Source of the DNA: Zingiber officinale
Taxonomy: Eukaryota > Streptophyta > Magnoliopsida > Zingiberales > Zingiberaceae
Assembly: GCF_018446385.1 (NCBI RefSeq)
Contig: NC_055992.1
Location: forward strand, 21,856,877 to 21,920,876
Reading direction: 5' to 3'
Length of the DNA: 64,000 nt
Shown: positions 34,083 to 47,605 of the stretch, piece after piece
How the letters are laid out: every line of letters begins with the position of its first letter
Position numbering within the stretch: the first letter of the stretch is position 1
Made by a program: the position numbers and the translations under genes
Notes under the pieces: model-generated
Databases searched by the model: none
What the model saw: the letters and a program-made list of their open reading frames with translations, nothing else
Told to the model about the DNA's origin: nothing

Positions 34083-37000
34083 ATGTCGTATGCGACGGCG
34101 GTCAACGTGATGCTTGCGGTGCAAGAGAAGAAGGCCTCCGCCGTCGATATCTATCGGCCACTCCGGCAGTACATCGCCACCACCTACGGCGAGCGCGAGG
34201 CGCAGGCGGCGGAGGACGACCTCGAGTCCGTCTGCCAGCTCCGCCTCGACCTCGAAAAGTCCCCCGACGCCGCTGCGAACCCTAACCTCCGTCGGGACAT
34301 CCTCCTCTCCTACTACCGCGCCCTCTCCGTCATCGAGCCCCGCTTTCCTATCTCTCCTGACCGCGCCCATGTCCATTCGCTGACCTTCACCTGGTTCGAC
34401 GCCTTCAAGCCCAACAAGAAGGCCTCCCAGCAGTCGATCCACCTCGAGAAGGCCGCCATCCTCTTCAATCTTGGCGCTGTTAACAGTCAGATCGCGCTTT
34501 CCGCTGATCGGACTGATGCTGCGGGCCTGAAACAGGCTTGCAATTACTTCCAGAGTGCAGCTGGGGCGTTCGGTTATCTCAAGGATCACGCTGCAGGCAG
34601 GGCAGCCGCTGGCGGAGCCACTGTCGATCTCTCCGTTGAATGCGCTGGGATGCTGGAGAAGCTAATGCTAGCGCAAGCTCAGGAGTGTTTCTTTGAAAAG
34701 GTCATCGCGGACGCCAAACCACCTGCCCTCTGCTCTAAGGTTGCTCGCCAGGTGATGATCCCTTTAGGTTTTCTTATGTTTTTATTTTGCATGATATTTT
34801 ATTTAATTACATATCCTTCTATTTGGATCTTTGGTTAATTTTCTTTGAATTTTATATTGGTTATACTTTGAACTTGAATAGATATTTTTTAGATTGTTAT
34901 GAGTTGGTGAGTATTGCCATTAAATTTAGATAGTTCATAAATGCAGATTTGAGTATAACATTGGTTATAATCGTGTGTCTTTTTCTTGCGTGAATGACCA
35001 ATACATGAAATGCCGAATATTTGTATGGGTAGTTAATGTTGGTTAAAATTTGTATTCACTATATAAACATACTAATTTCATCAATCGCAATATCTGGAAG
35101 TTAAACTTTGTGGCCATCTTGGACAAGATTTTGTTTATCTTGTTCATATCTAGTCATTTTGATCTTAGGAAAACATGGCAAAACTAGCCTCCTTCGTTAA
35201 GTCATTTTTGATGAACATATTTTTTTAATAGTTTCTTTGGGAGATATCTTGTGTAATTTTTAGCATTTCTCTGGATTGCAAGAATCATAATTCTTCAAAA
35301 ACTACAAATATAATTTCCCACATTTGAGATTGTCATTTTACTCCAGTATCCATCTATCATCTACATCACTGAATTTACTTGTTATTTTGCACCCATATTT
35401 TGTCTGTAAACTCCTTGTCGTAGTTTGTTGGTTTAGGTGCCTCATAATCAATTCATGTATTGCCATATATAAAGTCCAAATCAATCAAATGTTTGACTAA
35501 GTAGAATTTGATAATTTTGTTTTCTGCTCTTGTGGGGAAAATCACATTTTAATAATGATGGCGGTAAAGTGCTAATGGAGGAAAACACTTGACTGGGCCG
35601 GTCACTTCCAAGATTAGTTGGTTTGAAGAGTGGATATTTGGATTACCAAAAATAATTATAAAAAAAAATAATGGAGGAAAACACATGTGGGCAACATGAC
35701 AAAACAAAAGCGTGTTTGGAAGTTTAAAATGACCATATCATAGGTGGATACAATTCATTCTACTGCAATTTAATTTTTATCAGGAAATTAACCCACTTAT
35801 GGTCTTGTTTGAGATGGCATACATAAAATTGGTTCAATTCCTTTCTTGTTGCAGGTTGGCCTCTATTATGAGGAAACTCATGCAACTTTGAATGCTCCAC
35901 CACTCAATCAGCACTTTGATCGTACATGGATCTCTCATGTACAACTTAAGGCAGCCCAATACTATGCAGAAGCTTGCTATAGATGTTCGCTGGATCTTCA
36001 TGAGAAAGAAGAGATTGCTGAAGAAATTTGTAGGCTCAAGATTGGGATTAATGCCCTTGCTGATGCAAAAAAATCTGTAAGGGGTGTTGCTCAACCTTTG
36101 CTTGATGCTGTCAACAAACTAGAGACTAATATGAACCGAAACTTGGAGAGAGCTGTGAAGGAGAATAATCGGGTCTATTTGATGCGGGTTCCCGAAGCAA
36201 GTTCCTTGGCTGCTTTACCTGCTGCCTCTCTAGTCAAACCTACTTTGATGGCTGAAGTATTTGATGCTAGCAAGGAGACACTGTTCTCTAGGATTGTTCC
36301 TGACAGCAGCACAAAGGCTCTCTCCAAGTACACTGATATGGTAGACAACATTATTCGGACACAGGCAGAGAAATTGCAGCAAGGAAGTGAAATAGCTAGA
36401 GTTAAACTTAAGGAGATGGACCTTCCTGAGTCTATCTTAGCCTTGGAAGGTAACTTTAGTTTGCCTGTGGAACTTAAGGAAGATGTTGAAGCAGTCCAGA
36501 TAAGTGGTGGCCCTTCTGGCCTGGAAGCTGAGTTACAGCAACTCAGAGACTTGAGGCAAGTTAATCAGGAGCTCTTGGTTCAGACTGAGGAGTTATTGCA
36601 GAAGGAAGCAAGTGAAGATGCACAATTTCGAACCCAATTTGGAACAAAATGGACAAGACCTCAATCAAGCACCCTGACAAAGAACCTGCAGGATAGATTG
36701 AACAAATTTGCTGCAAATATTAAGCAAGCTGCAGATAGTGATGCCAGGATAGAACGATCAATAAGGGACAATTTGGAACTGATGGCAATTCTTAACCGCA
36801 GACCGGTTGGTTTATTTCTTTAAATACAGGATTGTGTCTTTATTTGTTGCTGGTTCACTTTTGAAAACCATAAGCTTAAGCATTGACACGAAAGGTTTAT
36901 TTTTTGCTGGTTTTTCTGTTGTCAAAAATGCTTCAGAACTTTGTTTCTCTTAGTTGCATTTTGTTATAGTGGCACGACAAAAAACCATAAAGTCTATTTT

Positions 37001-40000
37001 TTCTTCTTTAAATTTGAATTTTGAATCATGCTACTAAAATTTCATTGCACTTATAGGATGGTGACAGTATGCTTACTGTACTTTTTGTTTCTTTCTTCTT
37101 ACAAATTGATTATGAAAACGAAAATAATAACGGAACTATGTTTACAGTGTTGAGTAGTCACAATCTTTTTATTTTCTTTGTGAAATTCAATCATATTGTA
37201 GATTATACATATTGATATGCAGTCTACTTATTTTCATCAAGGTATTAAAAAGCAGTAAAATGTATGGATTCAATGAGAGAATAAATAATGAAAATTCTAG
37301 TAATGAATGTGGAAAAAAGACAACAAAAGAGGGAGAACATGCTTAGGGAAGAGAAGGAAGAAAAGACGGTTGAAAATGTAGGTTGCCAACAATGTTATGA
37401 GGTGGGAGGATAGAAAATTAGGGGAACTTTCTAATATCAAATAGCCTATCAATTTTTTAAAAAGTTCTAATTTTTTTTTCTCAAACTTTCTTAGACCTTA
37501 GGTGGATCACTGGGATGGCCTAGACTGCTGTTTGAAAAGGCTGTCTGGTAGAGAATGTCTATTAATTTTGGCATAGGCAAAGCAGTGGAGTGGTCCTTTG
37601 CGAAAACAGCCTAGGCAGCCACCTTCTAAAACAATGCTCATCATTTATCCATGCCATTTTATTGACCATTTCTTCTACTGTTGGCCACTTTCATGCGAAT
37701 TGTCTTAGTGCAATGTTTACAGACAAATTAAATTTTATTGAGAGATTATTGATGTTTATTAAATCGATATTCATTGCTATAATAAGTTACAGTTGCAAAT
37801 CAGATTCTTTTATATACACTAACAAGGAATTATTAGTTTTCACAGCTACATTTTCTGCGTAATTATTGTATTTTTCCAATTAGTTATGTGGTCCTTTTCA
37901 AAATTCAGTTTTAGGTGGAACCCTTCAACAATTAGATCTTTAGTGTTTACTCTTTATTTTCAATATATTCTTTATTCTGGTCATTACCAAGGTTCTTTTC
38001 TTTTGCTAAAATTGTTTTTGATTTTCCACTATTGTGCTAAAGATGTTTCCATTATTAGGTTTTTCATCTCGTGTTTTGTGTCTTTTTTAGTCTTGATCTT
38101 CATGAGCTGACTATAAAAACATTTTTCAGATTGAATCTGCATTACCTAGTCTTGAAAGGCCTATTATGTCTTTGGATGGCAATGAAGATGCTATTGTGGG
38201 AGCACTTAAACAGAGCTTGGTATTATTCTCCTAAATATTTATCCTGGTAGTGTTCATGAAAAATTGCAGAATTTTCAGATGTAAACTTCAATTTTAAGAG
38301 TTGGTTATTTTCCATCTTTGATCGCTGCTGAATTGTCCTTTGTCTACATTCTTCTTTTTTATTTTTATTTATTTTTTATCTTTCATAATTAACTTATAAA
38401 TCAGGAGTATTTACTTTGATAAATTTTAGTAGATTAAAATTGGTTATTGGGATTCATTTGGATTTATGGTAGTTCACATGTTGAATTGATATTGAGATGA
38501 TACAAGTAACCAGCAAGCTCTTATTTTTTAGTTTCTTGGTGAATGCTTAGTGAACTAGTTTTATCACAACTTATATTGTCTTTTACTTTATTAGCTCTAT
38601 AAGGAAGGGATTTTGGCATTTTATAGCACCACTCCATTATCATAACCTGATTGTTAAAATATCAGCACATTAAATTGAAACTGAAAACTAAAATTTAGAA
38701 GGGTTGTTTTCATTTCAGCTATATATATTTCTCATTAAATGTTAATGTGATGTTATAAAATCTGTATCAGATCTATTTAATCTTGTTGATTTTCATTCAA
38801 GATGTTATTCTGTTTAGCTTCAAATATTAACCCAAAAATGTTTTGGAGTATCATCTATTCATTTCTCTTTTTTTTCTTCTTGTTTTTGATATCCATGCTT
38901 TGTCTTGTGAATAAAATATTTATTATTTTTTCTTATTTAGAGGCAATTGGAGAATCTTGGCGCACAGAGGGCAGGTCTTGAAGACATGTTGAAAGAGATG
39001 AAGAGAAAGGTGGCTTTCTTTTTTCTTTCTGATGTTTGCCATCATTCTGTAGTGGTAGTATTCCAACAAATGCTTGTTCCAAGGGAATAGAAAGGCTGGA
39101 ATTTTGATTTCTCATCTTGCTTGTATTATCTAATTGATAGCTTGGCCATTAACATTATCCTGAAATAATTAATATGCTCACTGGGTTTTAATTTATGTGA
39201 GGAGAGTTAAAACAAGTAGACAGCAATGTTGACGTTGGTAATTGTTGTTATATGCATTCTTCAGATTGACAAGTTTTTATCATCTGATATTAAAGATTTT
39301 ATGCAAATTAATATTTATTTTTATTTTTCTTGGTTTCTTGTGTGTTTTCTGTTATTATGAATTAAATTTTTGTTGAATGATGGATTGTCATTAATTGTTG
39401 GATCATATCAAGTTGTATACAAAATTTTTATAGGCTGTCCACTAGATTTTATAAAACGAAGTGCCATAAATTATTTTGACTTAAGGTTTGGTGGATAAAA
39501 AAGTGATGATCATACCCGAACATATGCAATTGCTTTCTGACTAAAAAATACCTAAAGCTTGCTAGTTGATTTCAATTACTATTATTATCTCTTGCAGGAT
39601 GATATATTACCAAAGTTGATGTCAAGCACAGGATCACAAGAAGATCTCTTTAGGAAGGAGATATCCAAGTATGATCAGATATGTGGAGAAATTGCTCAGA
39701 ATATCGAGGCGCAGGAGCAATTATTGCTTCAAATTCAGGTTAGCTATTTTCAAAATTGAGGTTGACTATGCTGAATTGATAAAAAAAACTAGGAATCTCT
39801 TCAGCTTTTTATGAGCTGGTTATGATCTCTGTTTTCTTTTGATACTGAGCAATTGAACTCATCTATTTAACTATGGTATTTGACTTTTGCTAGTGGTATA
39901 CTGGTCTATGTATTTTCATTCAAAACTTGTTGTACATCTAGTCCTGACTCGTAACTTGTGTGAAAGTAGCATTCATTGGTGCTGCATGACAATTTCATGC

Positions 40001-43000
40001 ATTCTTCAGTTGGTAATTTAACAGTTGATCTTTTAGATGGCATACATGAATTTCAAGAGTTTACATCTTTTAATGGTTTCCTTACTTTCATAGGTGGTCT
40101 ATTGAGCCATGCCCGAGTCTTATGCTGCTTTACAGTTAAAAATCAAACTCACAGTTCAATATGTCATTAATCAAGTTTTTTTTTTTTCACATCTTGACAA
40201 AAAATCTTTTATTCTTTAACTCTAAAGTGCCATCATAGCAAGAAATCTTTAATTGTTACATTTCTTCAATTCTCACATTTCTGTCACAGCACATAACAAG
40301 AAATCTTCTATGCTTTCAAAAAAAATGCCATTGTAACATTTTCATTGCTAACATTTAATTTCCATCTATAGGCATGCATGTTTTTTTTTAAAATGTGCTT
40401 TCCCACTTTATTTCATATTCTCTATATCTTTAAGTATTCTTGCTTTCCATGTTGCTTTTCATAGGCACAAAATGAAGACTTTTCTTCTGTTTTCAATCTG
40501 GAGGATTACAAAGGTATGTTTTTGCTCTTTGCTGCCTTTCTTTCTCAATTTAGTTTATTTATACGGTTTCTTTAATTATGCATTTAGTTGGTGAATCATT
40601 TATTAATGATACTCAGTTGTGAAACATTTTCTATATTGGTAATCAATTTTCTTTTCTTCTTTTTTTATATTTTCTTTAATGGGCAAAAATCAAAGGGGCG
40701 CTCCATTTTATCGGAATCGTCAAAGGAGCGACTCTTTTTGATTTTTAATCAAAAGGGCATCCCTCCCCACTAGCCCCTCCCCCGTCCTGTCATAAAATGA
40801 CACAGCTCCCTTTGGTATTATGACATTATTAACTCTTGCCACATGTATTAAATCCTAAACCGATCCCATCATCAGCCAGTTGTACAAACACGACGAGTTC
40901 ACGTTACAAAACTATAGTTGATGCAATGTTGTAACAGTTACAGTCTCGTAGATACTACCATAGTTATAGCAGTTACAATTCATAGCTGTTACAATGTGAA
41001 TGCTGTTGAACAAGACAAGTTTGTAGTGTAGCAGTTATAAAATTATAACTGAAGTAGGTTCTAGCAGCTTTACGTAGCAGCTATCGTAGTTGTTATAATG
41101 TGAATGTTCTTGAACACGTCAAATCCGCTTGACCGATTTAAGATTTAATGCATGTGGCAGAAAATAATAATGTTAAACACTGTACGGACCACCTTGTTAT
41201 TTTACAGGGAGGCTGATGGGGGTGGGGGTGGTGGGGGTGGTTTGATTAAAAATAAAAAAAGGTCTTTTAATTATATAACTTCTTGATTCCAAAAAAAAAA
41301 AAGGGGTAGTCCTTTGAATTTGGCCCTTCTTTATTATATAACTTACAGGCCATACATTGACCCTATCCTTGTGTAACGGGTCAATTTTCCAAACTTAGAT
41401 CGCTAGGTAAATCAGAATCGTTTGATTCAAGATTTATATCATGCAATACATTATGATTTACTTATAAAACAACAAGGTCTTTTACATATGAGCTGAAAAT
41501 GAAAAGAAGTATGATGATTTGGTTCGATTTAATATGAATATTATCTTATATAATTCTAAAAAAAATAAGAAAAAAAACCAATAACTTAAATCTAACCAAG
41601 TAAATTTAACTAAGAAATTTTAAATTAAACTCAACATATTGGAAATTCAACCAAAATCAATAAAAAGGAAAGAAAGTAATTAAGGTGATATATGAGAAAA
41701 GTACTTAGGTCAAAGAAAGTGGAACCTTAAAAGTCAATGAAATGATGATATGTTTTCACATAGAGACACATAATTAAGGTGGCCTAGACACCTAATAAAA
41801 ATTGAGAAAAATAAGTCTTATTACATTAGTACATAATGAGAATAAGGTTGAAACTGATTGTGATTTAAAAGTCAATCTCATATCAGAAGTCATCTTCTAT
41901 ACCAAAATCAATAAAAAGGAAAGAAAGTATGAATTTTGTTATACGAGAGAAATATAAAGGTCAAAGAAAGTGGAACCTTAAAGTCAATGAAATGATGGTA
42001 CTGCGAAAGAATTTTTTTTCTTGCACATAGTTACAATTGATAATAATTAAGGTGGACTAGACACCTAATAATAATTGAGAAAAATAAGTCTTATCACTTT
42101 AATACATAATGAGAATAGGGTTGAAATTGAACGTGATTTAAAAGTCAATGTCATATCAGAACTTATCTTTTATTGGATAATGATTTCTCTCTCAAAAACA
42201 TTTGTTAACTAAAGTTCATATAGTTCATTTGATTTTAATTTTTGATGGAATGAAATAAACAATAATTTATATATTATATGAACCTATATATCTTTATTAT
42301 ACATAAAAAAAATCAACTTACTTGATCTATACTATTCATACTATTAGGTTATTAGATATAATATTATATTATATTATTTTACATATTTTTCCAATCTCAG
42401 AACTATATAATAGATCTTTTTAAATACATTTCATGATTCAATATAATTCACATACAAAATAATTATTAGTCATTCAAAAATATGAACATTTTGGAGAAAA
42501 ATAACTTCTTAAATAGAGGGTAACTTTATTTTTCCTCACATTAATAGAGGAAGAAGGAGATCAAAGAAGATTTAGCTAGCAATAATAAAACAGTATAAAA
42601 TTTATTTAACAAATGATGATATAGTAGGAGATTAAGTCTAATGGCGTAGGAGGATTCATATAGTCGATTCCATTTAGGGTGCGTTTGGTTCAAGTTATCA
42701 TGTATAACCTTGGTTATGTGATTACCAAGTAATCACATAACCAAGGTGATCAGGAATAAAACATAACCTATTAAGTGTTTGGTTCAACTTAGGTTATGCA
42801 ACCACTTAATTATACATTTACTAATTTACCCATTGACCTTTTTAATTAAATAAAAACCTTATTCTCTCTTCTCACCCGTGACTTCTCTTCTCCCCCTCTT
42901 CGCTGCCGCCGCTGAACAGAAAAAGGGGAAAAGGGGCTTCTCCTTTTTCTTCTTGTCGCCGCCGACCAGCCACACAACACGTGACTTCTCTTCTCCCCCT

Positions 43001-46000
43001 CTTCGTTGCTGCCGCTGAACAGAAAAAGGGGAAAAGGGGCTTCCCCTTTTTCTTCTTGTCGCCGCCGACCAGCCACACAACGTGACTTCTCTTCTTCCCC
43101 TCTTCGCTGCTGCCGCTGAACAGAAAAAGGGGAAAAGGGGCTTTCCCTTTTTCTTCTTGTCGCCGCCGACCAGCCACACCAGCAGTGGTTGTCGTCGCCA
43201 CGCAACACCAAGGAAAGGAAGGGCTGCCCGCTTCTAGCCGCCGACCAAAGAAGAGCTTTCTAAAGAAGCTGCCCTCTTCTAGCCGCTGACCAAAGAAGAG
43301 CTTTCTAAGCTGCTGCTCCTCCTCTAAAGAAGCTGCCCTCTTCCAGCCTGGCTTGCCGTCCAAGCCTGCTGCTCCCATCAAAGAAGAAGGCTAGCAGCAG
43401 AGTCAAAGACGAAGGAAAACAGAATTAATTCTGTTATCTTTATGGCTTCGGGCAAAGAGGAGAGAGGGGAGAGAATTGTGGAGGGTAATTTTGGGGGAAA
43501 AAAATGATAACCCCGGAATCGTCCAAAACCTTATATTTCGGAGGTAATGCAATTCCGGGTTGCATGCCGACTTTGCTGATGTGGCGGGAATCGCTTATTA
43601 CCAGGAATCCCTAATTACCCAAACCAAACAATGTTTTTATTGATAACCTACCAAGGTTATCAACGATAACCCCCAACCAAACACCCAAAGTCCTCTGTCC
43701 TTGTTAGGAAACCCCTTTCCTCCATTCTCTATTGTTGTCTATGAGCTCTACGCTCTCATATTTGTTTGTATGTTTGCCTAAGCTACTTTGATTGAATGAA
43801 CCTCATTGATGTGGATTGATCAGACTGCCCAACCTACCTTGATCACTTCTACTAACCAACTTGTTTAGATCAATTGGCCCACTTGAACCACCTAGTGTTC
43901 TTGCTCCCGTTCTGATTAGCCCGACCCACTTAGCTCATTCACTCAAACCGGCCACTGCTAAGGCTCACGGCTGTTTAACTTGGCCAACCCATACTGATCT
44001 AGCTAGCCCAGACTAACCAAATACCAGAGCTAATTCACTTTATAGACTCCACTGGATTAATTGACCTCCCAGATCTCACAACCTCATTGCTCGACCTCCC
44101 CAAATTGAGCAACTTGCCAAGATCAATCGACTGGCCCACTCAACTCGGATCAATTAATCTGCCTGCTCAAACTACATTAATTAATTAACCTGCCCGATCA
44201 AATCGATCCAGCCCATCAAGACCTATCTCTCAACTGGACTGATTGGCGTGCCTTTACCTGCACGATTGAGATGACTACACATTTATAAAGACACCCCACC
44301 CCACCTGTTATTCATCTCCAGTTCCAAATCATCCTCTCAATCACCTATTCGATATTACTTTGACATGGTAAAATCAACTTTCTTCATTCAGTCACTTTTC
44401 TTTGATAGAAAGAGGTATAATCTAGCTTCAATATTGTTAGCATTATAAATTTTTGTATATATAATTAGTTTTAATTTATTTTTCCATTTTTATTCTATAT
44501 AAAAATGCCTAGAGCTGGCATAACTAGTCCCCTTTTTGCAATTGGCTCATGAAATTTTAATATATCTCAATGGAATCAATCCAATACTAATAAGAGATCA
44601 AGTGACACAAAATTAGTGGAATATCATTGAATTTCCTCTAAAAAACATCGATTATGGAATTCTCCCTATGGAGATTGTGGGCATAGGTTCCACAAATACA
44701 CCTTGAATGAGGTTATATGTATATCATGGTGATACCAAACGCTAGCTGGTGATATCTGCAGATCGTTGGGGTAGGAGAGTCAAAACCTGTAAGGAGAATT
44801 AACTTCAATAGAATTTTCAGCAATCGTAGTTTCCATATGTATTTGAAATCGTGTAATTTCTTTAAATGAGGATCATGTTTTTGTGCATCTAAATGATCTC
44901 ATGTATTTATTTATTTTTTAATAAAAATCTTGACCTAACAAATTAACTTGAGGACGATCCTTTCTGGCATGGGAACTCCAGACCCAGTTTTTGTGCGCTT
45001 AGGATTCAGGTATTTTGGGCCATGACAAACAACCTTTCAATAGTTGGGTCTGACCGTCCCAGCCATACACTGCTTGTGAGATAATAGGCGGATTTGGGCC
45101 CAGGCTGTGCTTGGCTCAGGTACACCCCAGTAACATCCCTAGTGGGAGTAGAGCCTCAGACGATGATTAAAATGGAGAAAATATGTGAAGATATTAAGAG
45201 CATGTTTAAGGATTGCTGATAACTTCCATTTATAGACAAGTGAATCAATTAAGATGTGAGGCCTAAAAGAAAATAAAAAGGAAACTAAGTTTATATAATA
45301 TAAAAGGCCTAAAATAACCTAGTTATTATTTATGCTACACAGAACCCAATAGTGGGATAACATCCATATATCCAACCGTAGGTAGTTGGTATACATATGA
45401 CTTGAGTACTGTAGCCCCAGGTTGTGCTTTAGTTCCTTTTGTACACTACGTCTTCTTTCGAAATGTTGAACACAGTACTGAATCTTTTTTTATATTCTAA
45501 CCAATTTCAACAGCTGATCGTGAGAGGTGCTACAAACAGATTGCTGCTGCAGTAGCAAAATATAGAGAAATCAAGGAGAACGTCAATGAAGGGCTGAAGT
45601 TTTATGTTACTCTTCAGGTATATGCTAGTTTCATATATCTGACTCTAAATACTCTCCTGAAAAAATGGCAACTTTTGAAATAAATTTATACCTGAGTAAC
45701 CGTGAATGGCACTGTTGTGACTCTGGGAGGCTACTGATGTATTGTGGCAAAAACTGAAGTAATCTTCCATTGCTTCAGGATGCAATAACAAATATAAAGC
45801 AGCAATGCAGCGATTTTACAATGACCAGAAGCATTCAATGCCGGGAAATGATTGAAGATGTGCAGAGGCAGTTATCTGGACTCAGCTTCAAAACTGATGT
45901 GAGGCCTAGTTATAATTATCCTTCAGCTGATCAAGCCAGTATACAAAGGAATGCTTCTCAACAATCCGAACTACAAAGCACTCCACAACACCCTCAGGCA

Positions 46001-46285
46001 GCCTTCCATCACCGACCTGGGGAACAACCAAGGCCTGGATACTCACATCCCTACCCTGGGTACACCACTCCTCAGCAGGCTCCTTACTTGGCTCCAACTG
46101 GTCAATACCAGCATCCACAACAGCCACCCAGCCATCAATATGGGCAACCAGCATATCCAGGATGGCGTGGACCATACTACAATGCACACCAACATCCACA
46201 AGGTTCGCATCCCCCGCCTCCCTATACAATGCCGTCTCCTTACCCTCCGCCACCTCATCAGGGAAGCTATTATAGACCTCAGTGA
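34083..46285 (+). CDS. ALIX: ALIX / BRO1-domain protein, 8 exons, 859 aa
   Basis: Exons 34083-34751, 35855-36805, 38130-38219, 38941-39009, 39598-39738, 40465-40513, 45514-45617 and 45779-46285 join in frame with GT-AG introns and no stop, giving 859 codons, close to the plant ALIX length. Residues 1 to about 380 are the BRO1 domain (LRQYIATTYGERE; EKAAILFNLGAVNSQIA), which binds SNF7 of ESCRT-III. About 390-700 are the helical V domain, rich in coiled coil (LEAELQQLRDLRQVNQELL). The last 120 residues are Pro/Tyr/Gln-rich, ending YPPPPHQGSYYRPQ. Plant ALIX works in cargo sorting at multivesicular bodies with the deubiquitinase AMSH3. Intron 6 is 5.0 kb and carries transposons. No defect is seen, so the gene is probably active. 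Confidence 0.96.
40681..41326. mobile_element. Mutator-type MITE in intron 6 (646 bp)
   Basis: The ends are GGGCAAAAATCAAAGG and its diverged inverse CCTTTGAATTTGGCCC. Inverted similarity extends inward (GCCACATGTATTAAATC versus GATTTAATGCATGTGGC), so the TIRs are long. Flanks TTCTTTAAT (40672-40680) and TTCTTTATT (41327-41335) match at 8 of 9 bases, the 9-bp duplication size of Mutator-like elements. It has no coding capacity. Confidence 0.8.
41650..42170 (+). repeat. Diverged 251-bp tandem duplication in intron 6
   Basis: Two copies starting CCAAAATCAATAAAAAGG at 41651 and 41902. Each has GTCAAAGAAAGTGGAACC, TAGACACCTAATAA and TAATGAGAATA words in the same order. Confidence 0.85.
42707..42747. 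repeat. Perfect hairpin, 19-bp arms
   Basis: Arms ACCTTGGTTATGTGATTAC and its exact inverse around CAA, 30 bp inside the element end. Confidence 0.95.
42878..43180. repeat. Three tandem copies of an about 101-bp unit
   Basis: Copies start GTGACTTCTCTTC at 42878, 42981 and 43082 and contain GAACAGAAAAAGGGGAAAAG and GTCGCCGCCGACCAGCCAC. Because the period is not a multiple of three, all minus-strand frames stay open and yield the same peptides in rotation; they are not taken as genes. Confidence 0.9.
43686..45513. other. Remainder of ALIX intron 6
   Basis: At 43800-44280 there are many short CC(C)AACT/GATCAATT words suggesting an old degenerate repeat. The rest is AT-rich and unrecognised. 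Confidence 0.35.
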
Positions 46286-47374
46286 AATATTGAGCTGATC
46301 AGCTTGTGAAACTCCATTTTCTCCTCCGCCCTGTGCGATCAGTCATGTATAGGTGGTGTACCATATGAGACCCTTGTAGTATTTCATGGGCATATTTTGT
46401 TCAATAATTCTTGCATAGTGTCCAGAAACATATTGAGTTTGTTCTACTTTCATCATTCTGTTTGGAGTAAATGGAGAATTCTGCAAAATGATGTTTGACC
46501 AATGTACTTATTCCTAGTTCCTAGTGTTATCAATTTTTTATGTCCAGCAAATAAATAAATAAATCTCTTGGTGTGTGCTCAGAGATCTACTGTAGTTTGC
46601 CGAAGTAGATGTGGCGACCAGCAGAGGAACCTCCATCAAATGGGCGTCAACTCCTTAGCCCATCTTGGGAAACTAGTCATCTTTGCATAGATCAAGTGAT
46701 CAATGTAGGCCAATATATGCATCTCCAACTTAAACAAGTGGTCCTGTAAGGCCATGTATTGTGAACTCAAGGGGACCAAGAACCGTAGCCTAGTTGAAAG
46801 TGGTTCTCCAACTCAAGATCACTGATCACCTAAGATTTGGAATCATTCACCATTATCCAGCGGGTTAAAATCATTCTCATTTACATTTGAAGTTATTACA
46901 TAAAAGCAGGATTTTTTTTTTTTTTTTTTTTTGTGTGGGTGATTTCACATAGATAAGTTTTTTTTGTGGGGGTGGTATTTTCACATAGAAACTTTCTGTG
47001 TGAAAGATATAATACGTCAACTTTGATTATTACTCCTTGTTTAAAAAATAAAAGCTTCCATTCACAATCAAAATCAAATTGAAGTTAATACAATTCAACT
47101 AGTTCCTCCGAAGCAAAACGTGACCTCGACCTGCCTCCTGATTCAAGGTGCATTCATTTAAATTGGCTGAGTCACACAACTGAATCAACAACTCCACTCC
47201 AATTCGGATATGAAGACACACATCGAACAACAGGAACTTATCAGGAACCTATCGTTTCATTTTTCTTTCTTTCTACTTTACGGTCCAATTACTTGCATAG
47301 ACATATAAGAGAAAAAGAGCAAAAAACATTTTATCACTTTCCTTCCTCTCCCTCTTATCTTCTATCCCAGTAAT
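46286..47374 (+). other. ALIX 3' UTR and downstream spacer
   Basis: The 3' UTR probably ends after one of the AATAAA words near 46552. A T18 run lies at about 46913-46932. No gene is recognised. Confidence 0.4.
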
Positions 47375-47605
47375 TCAACCCTTAGTTGCCTTTCTTGTGA
47401 AGGCATCATCAGAAAAAAACACGATCAGAAGCTCAAACAGCACGATAACAACTAGTATTGCAACCATAGTGAAAGCAAAGGCTATCCAATAAGTATCCCA
47501 AAAAAAGGTTGAGGAGATAGTACCATTTTGTCTTATAGTACTATTTTGCATATCTAGAGGGAACAAAACCAAAGATAGATTCAGCAAGCTTAAGGAGCCT
47601 GACAC
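47375..47605 (-). CDS. Unrecognised short open frame with one hydrophobic segment
   Basis: 76 codons with a strongly hydrophobic stretch (IAFAFTMVAILVVIVLFELLI without its last residues), preceded by NGTISSTFFWDTYW and followed by a charged tail. It could be the last exon of a membrane protein on the minus strand, but no matching upstream exons were found. It may equally be chance. Confidence 0.2.
   Translation of the reverse strand: MSGSLSLLNLSLVLFPLDMQNSTIRQNGTISSTFFWDTYWIAFAFTMVAILVVIVLFELLIVFFSDDAFTRKATKG

Larger units (their letters stand above)
42677..43685. mobile_element. TIR-bearing non-autonomous DNA transposon in intron 6 (1009 bp)
   Basis: The ends GGGTGCGTTTGGTT and CCAACCAAACACCC form imperfect terminal inverted repeats of a type frequent in plant Harbinger/hAT-like MITEs. 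No clear target duplication is visible (TTTA before, AAAG after), so the superfamily stays open. It contains a long hairpin and a tandem array. Confidence 0.65.

Noticed and set aside
33680..34589. Minus-strand frames across the ALIX 5' end
   Set aside because: Shadow frames opposite a GC-rich first exon.
42846..43381. Overlapping minus-strand frames in intron 6
   Set aside because: Produced by the 101-bp tandem repeat in a transposon.
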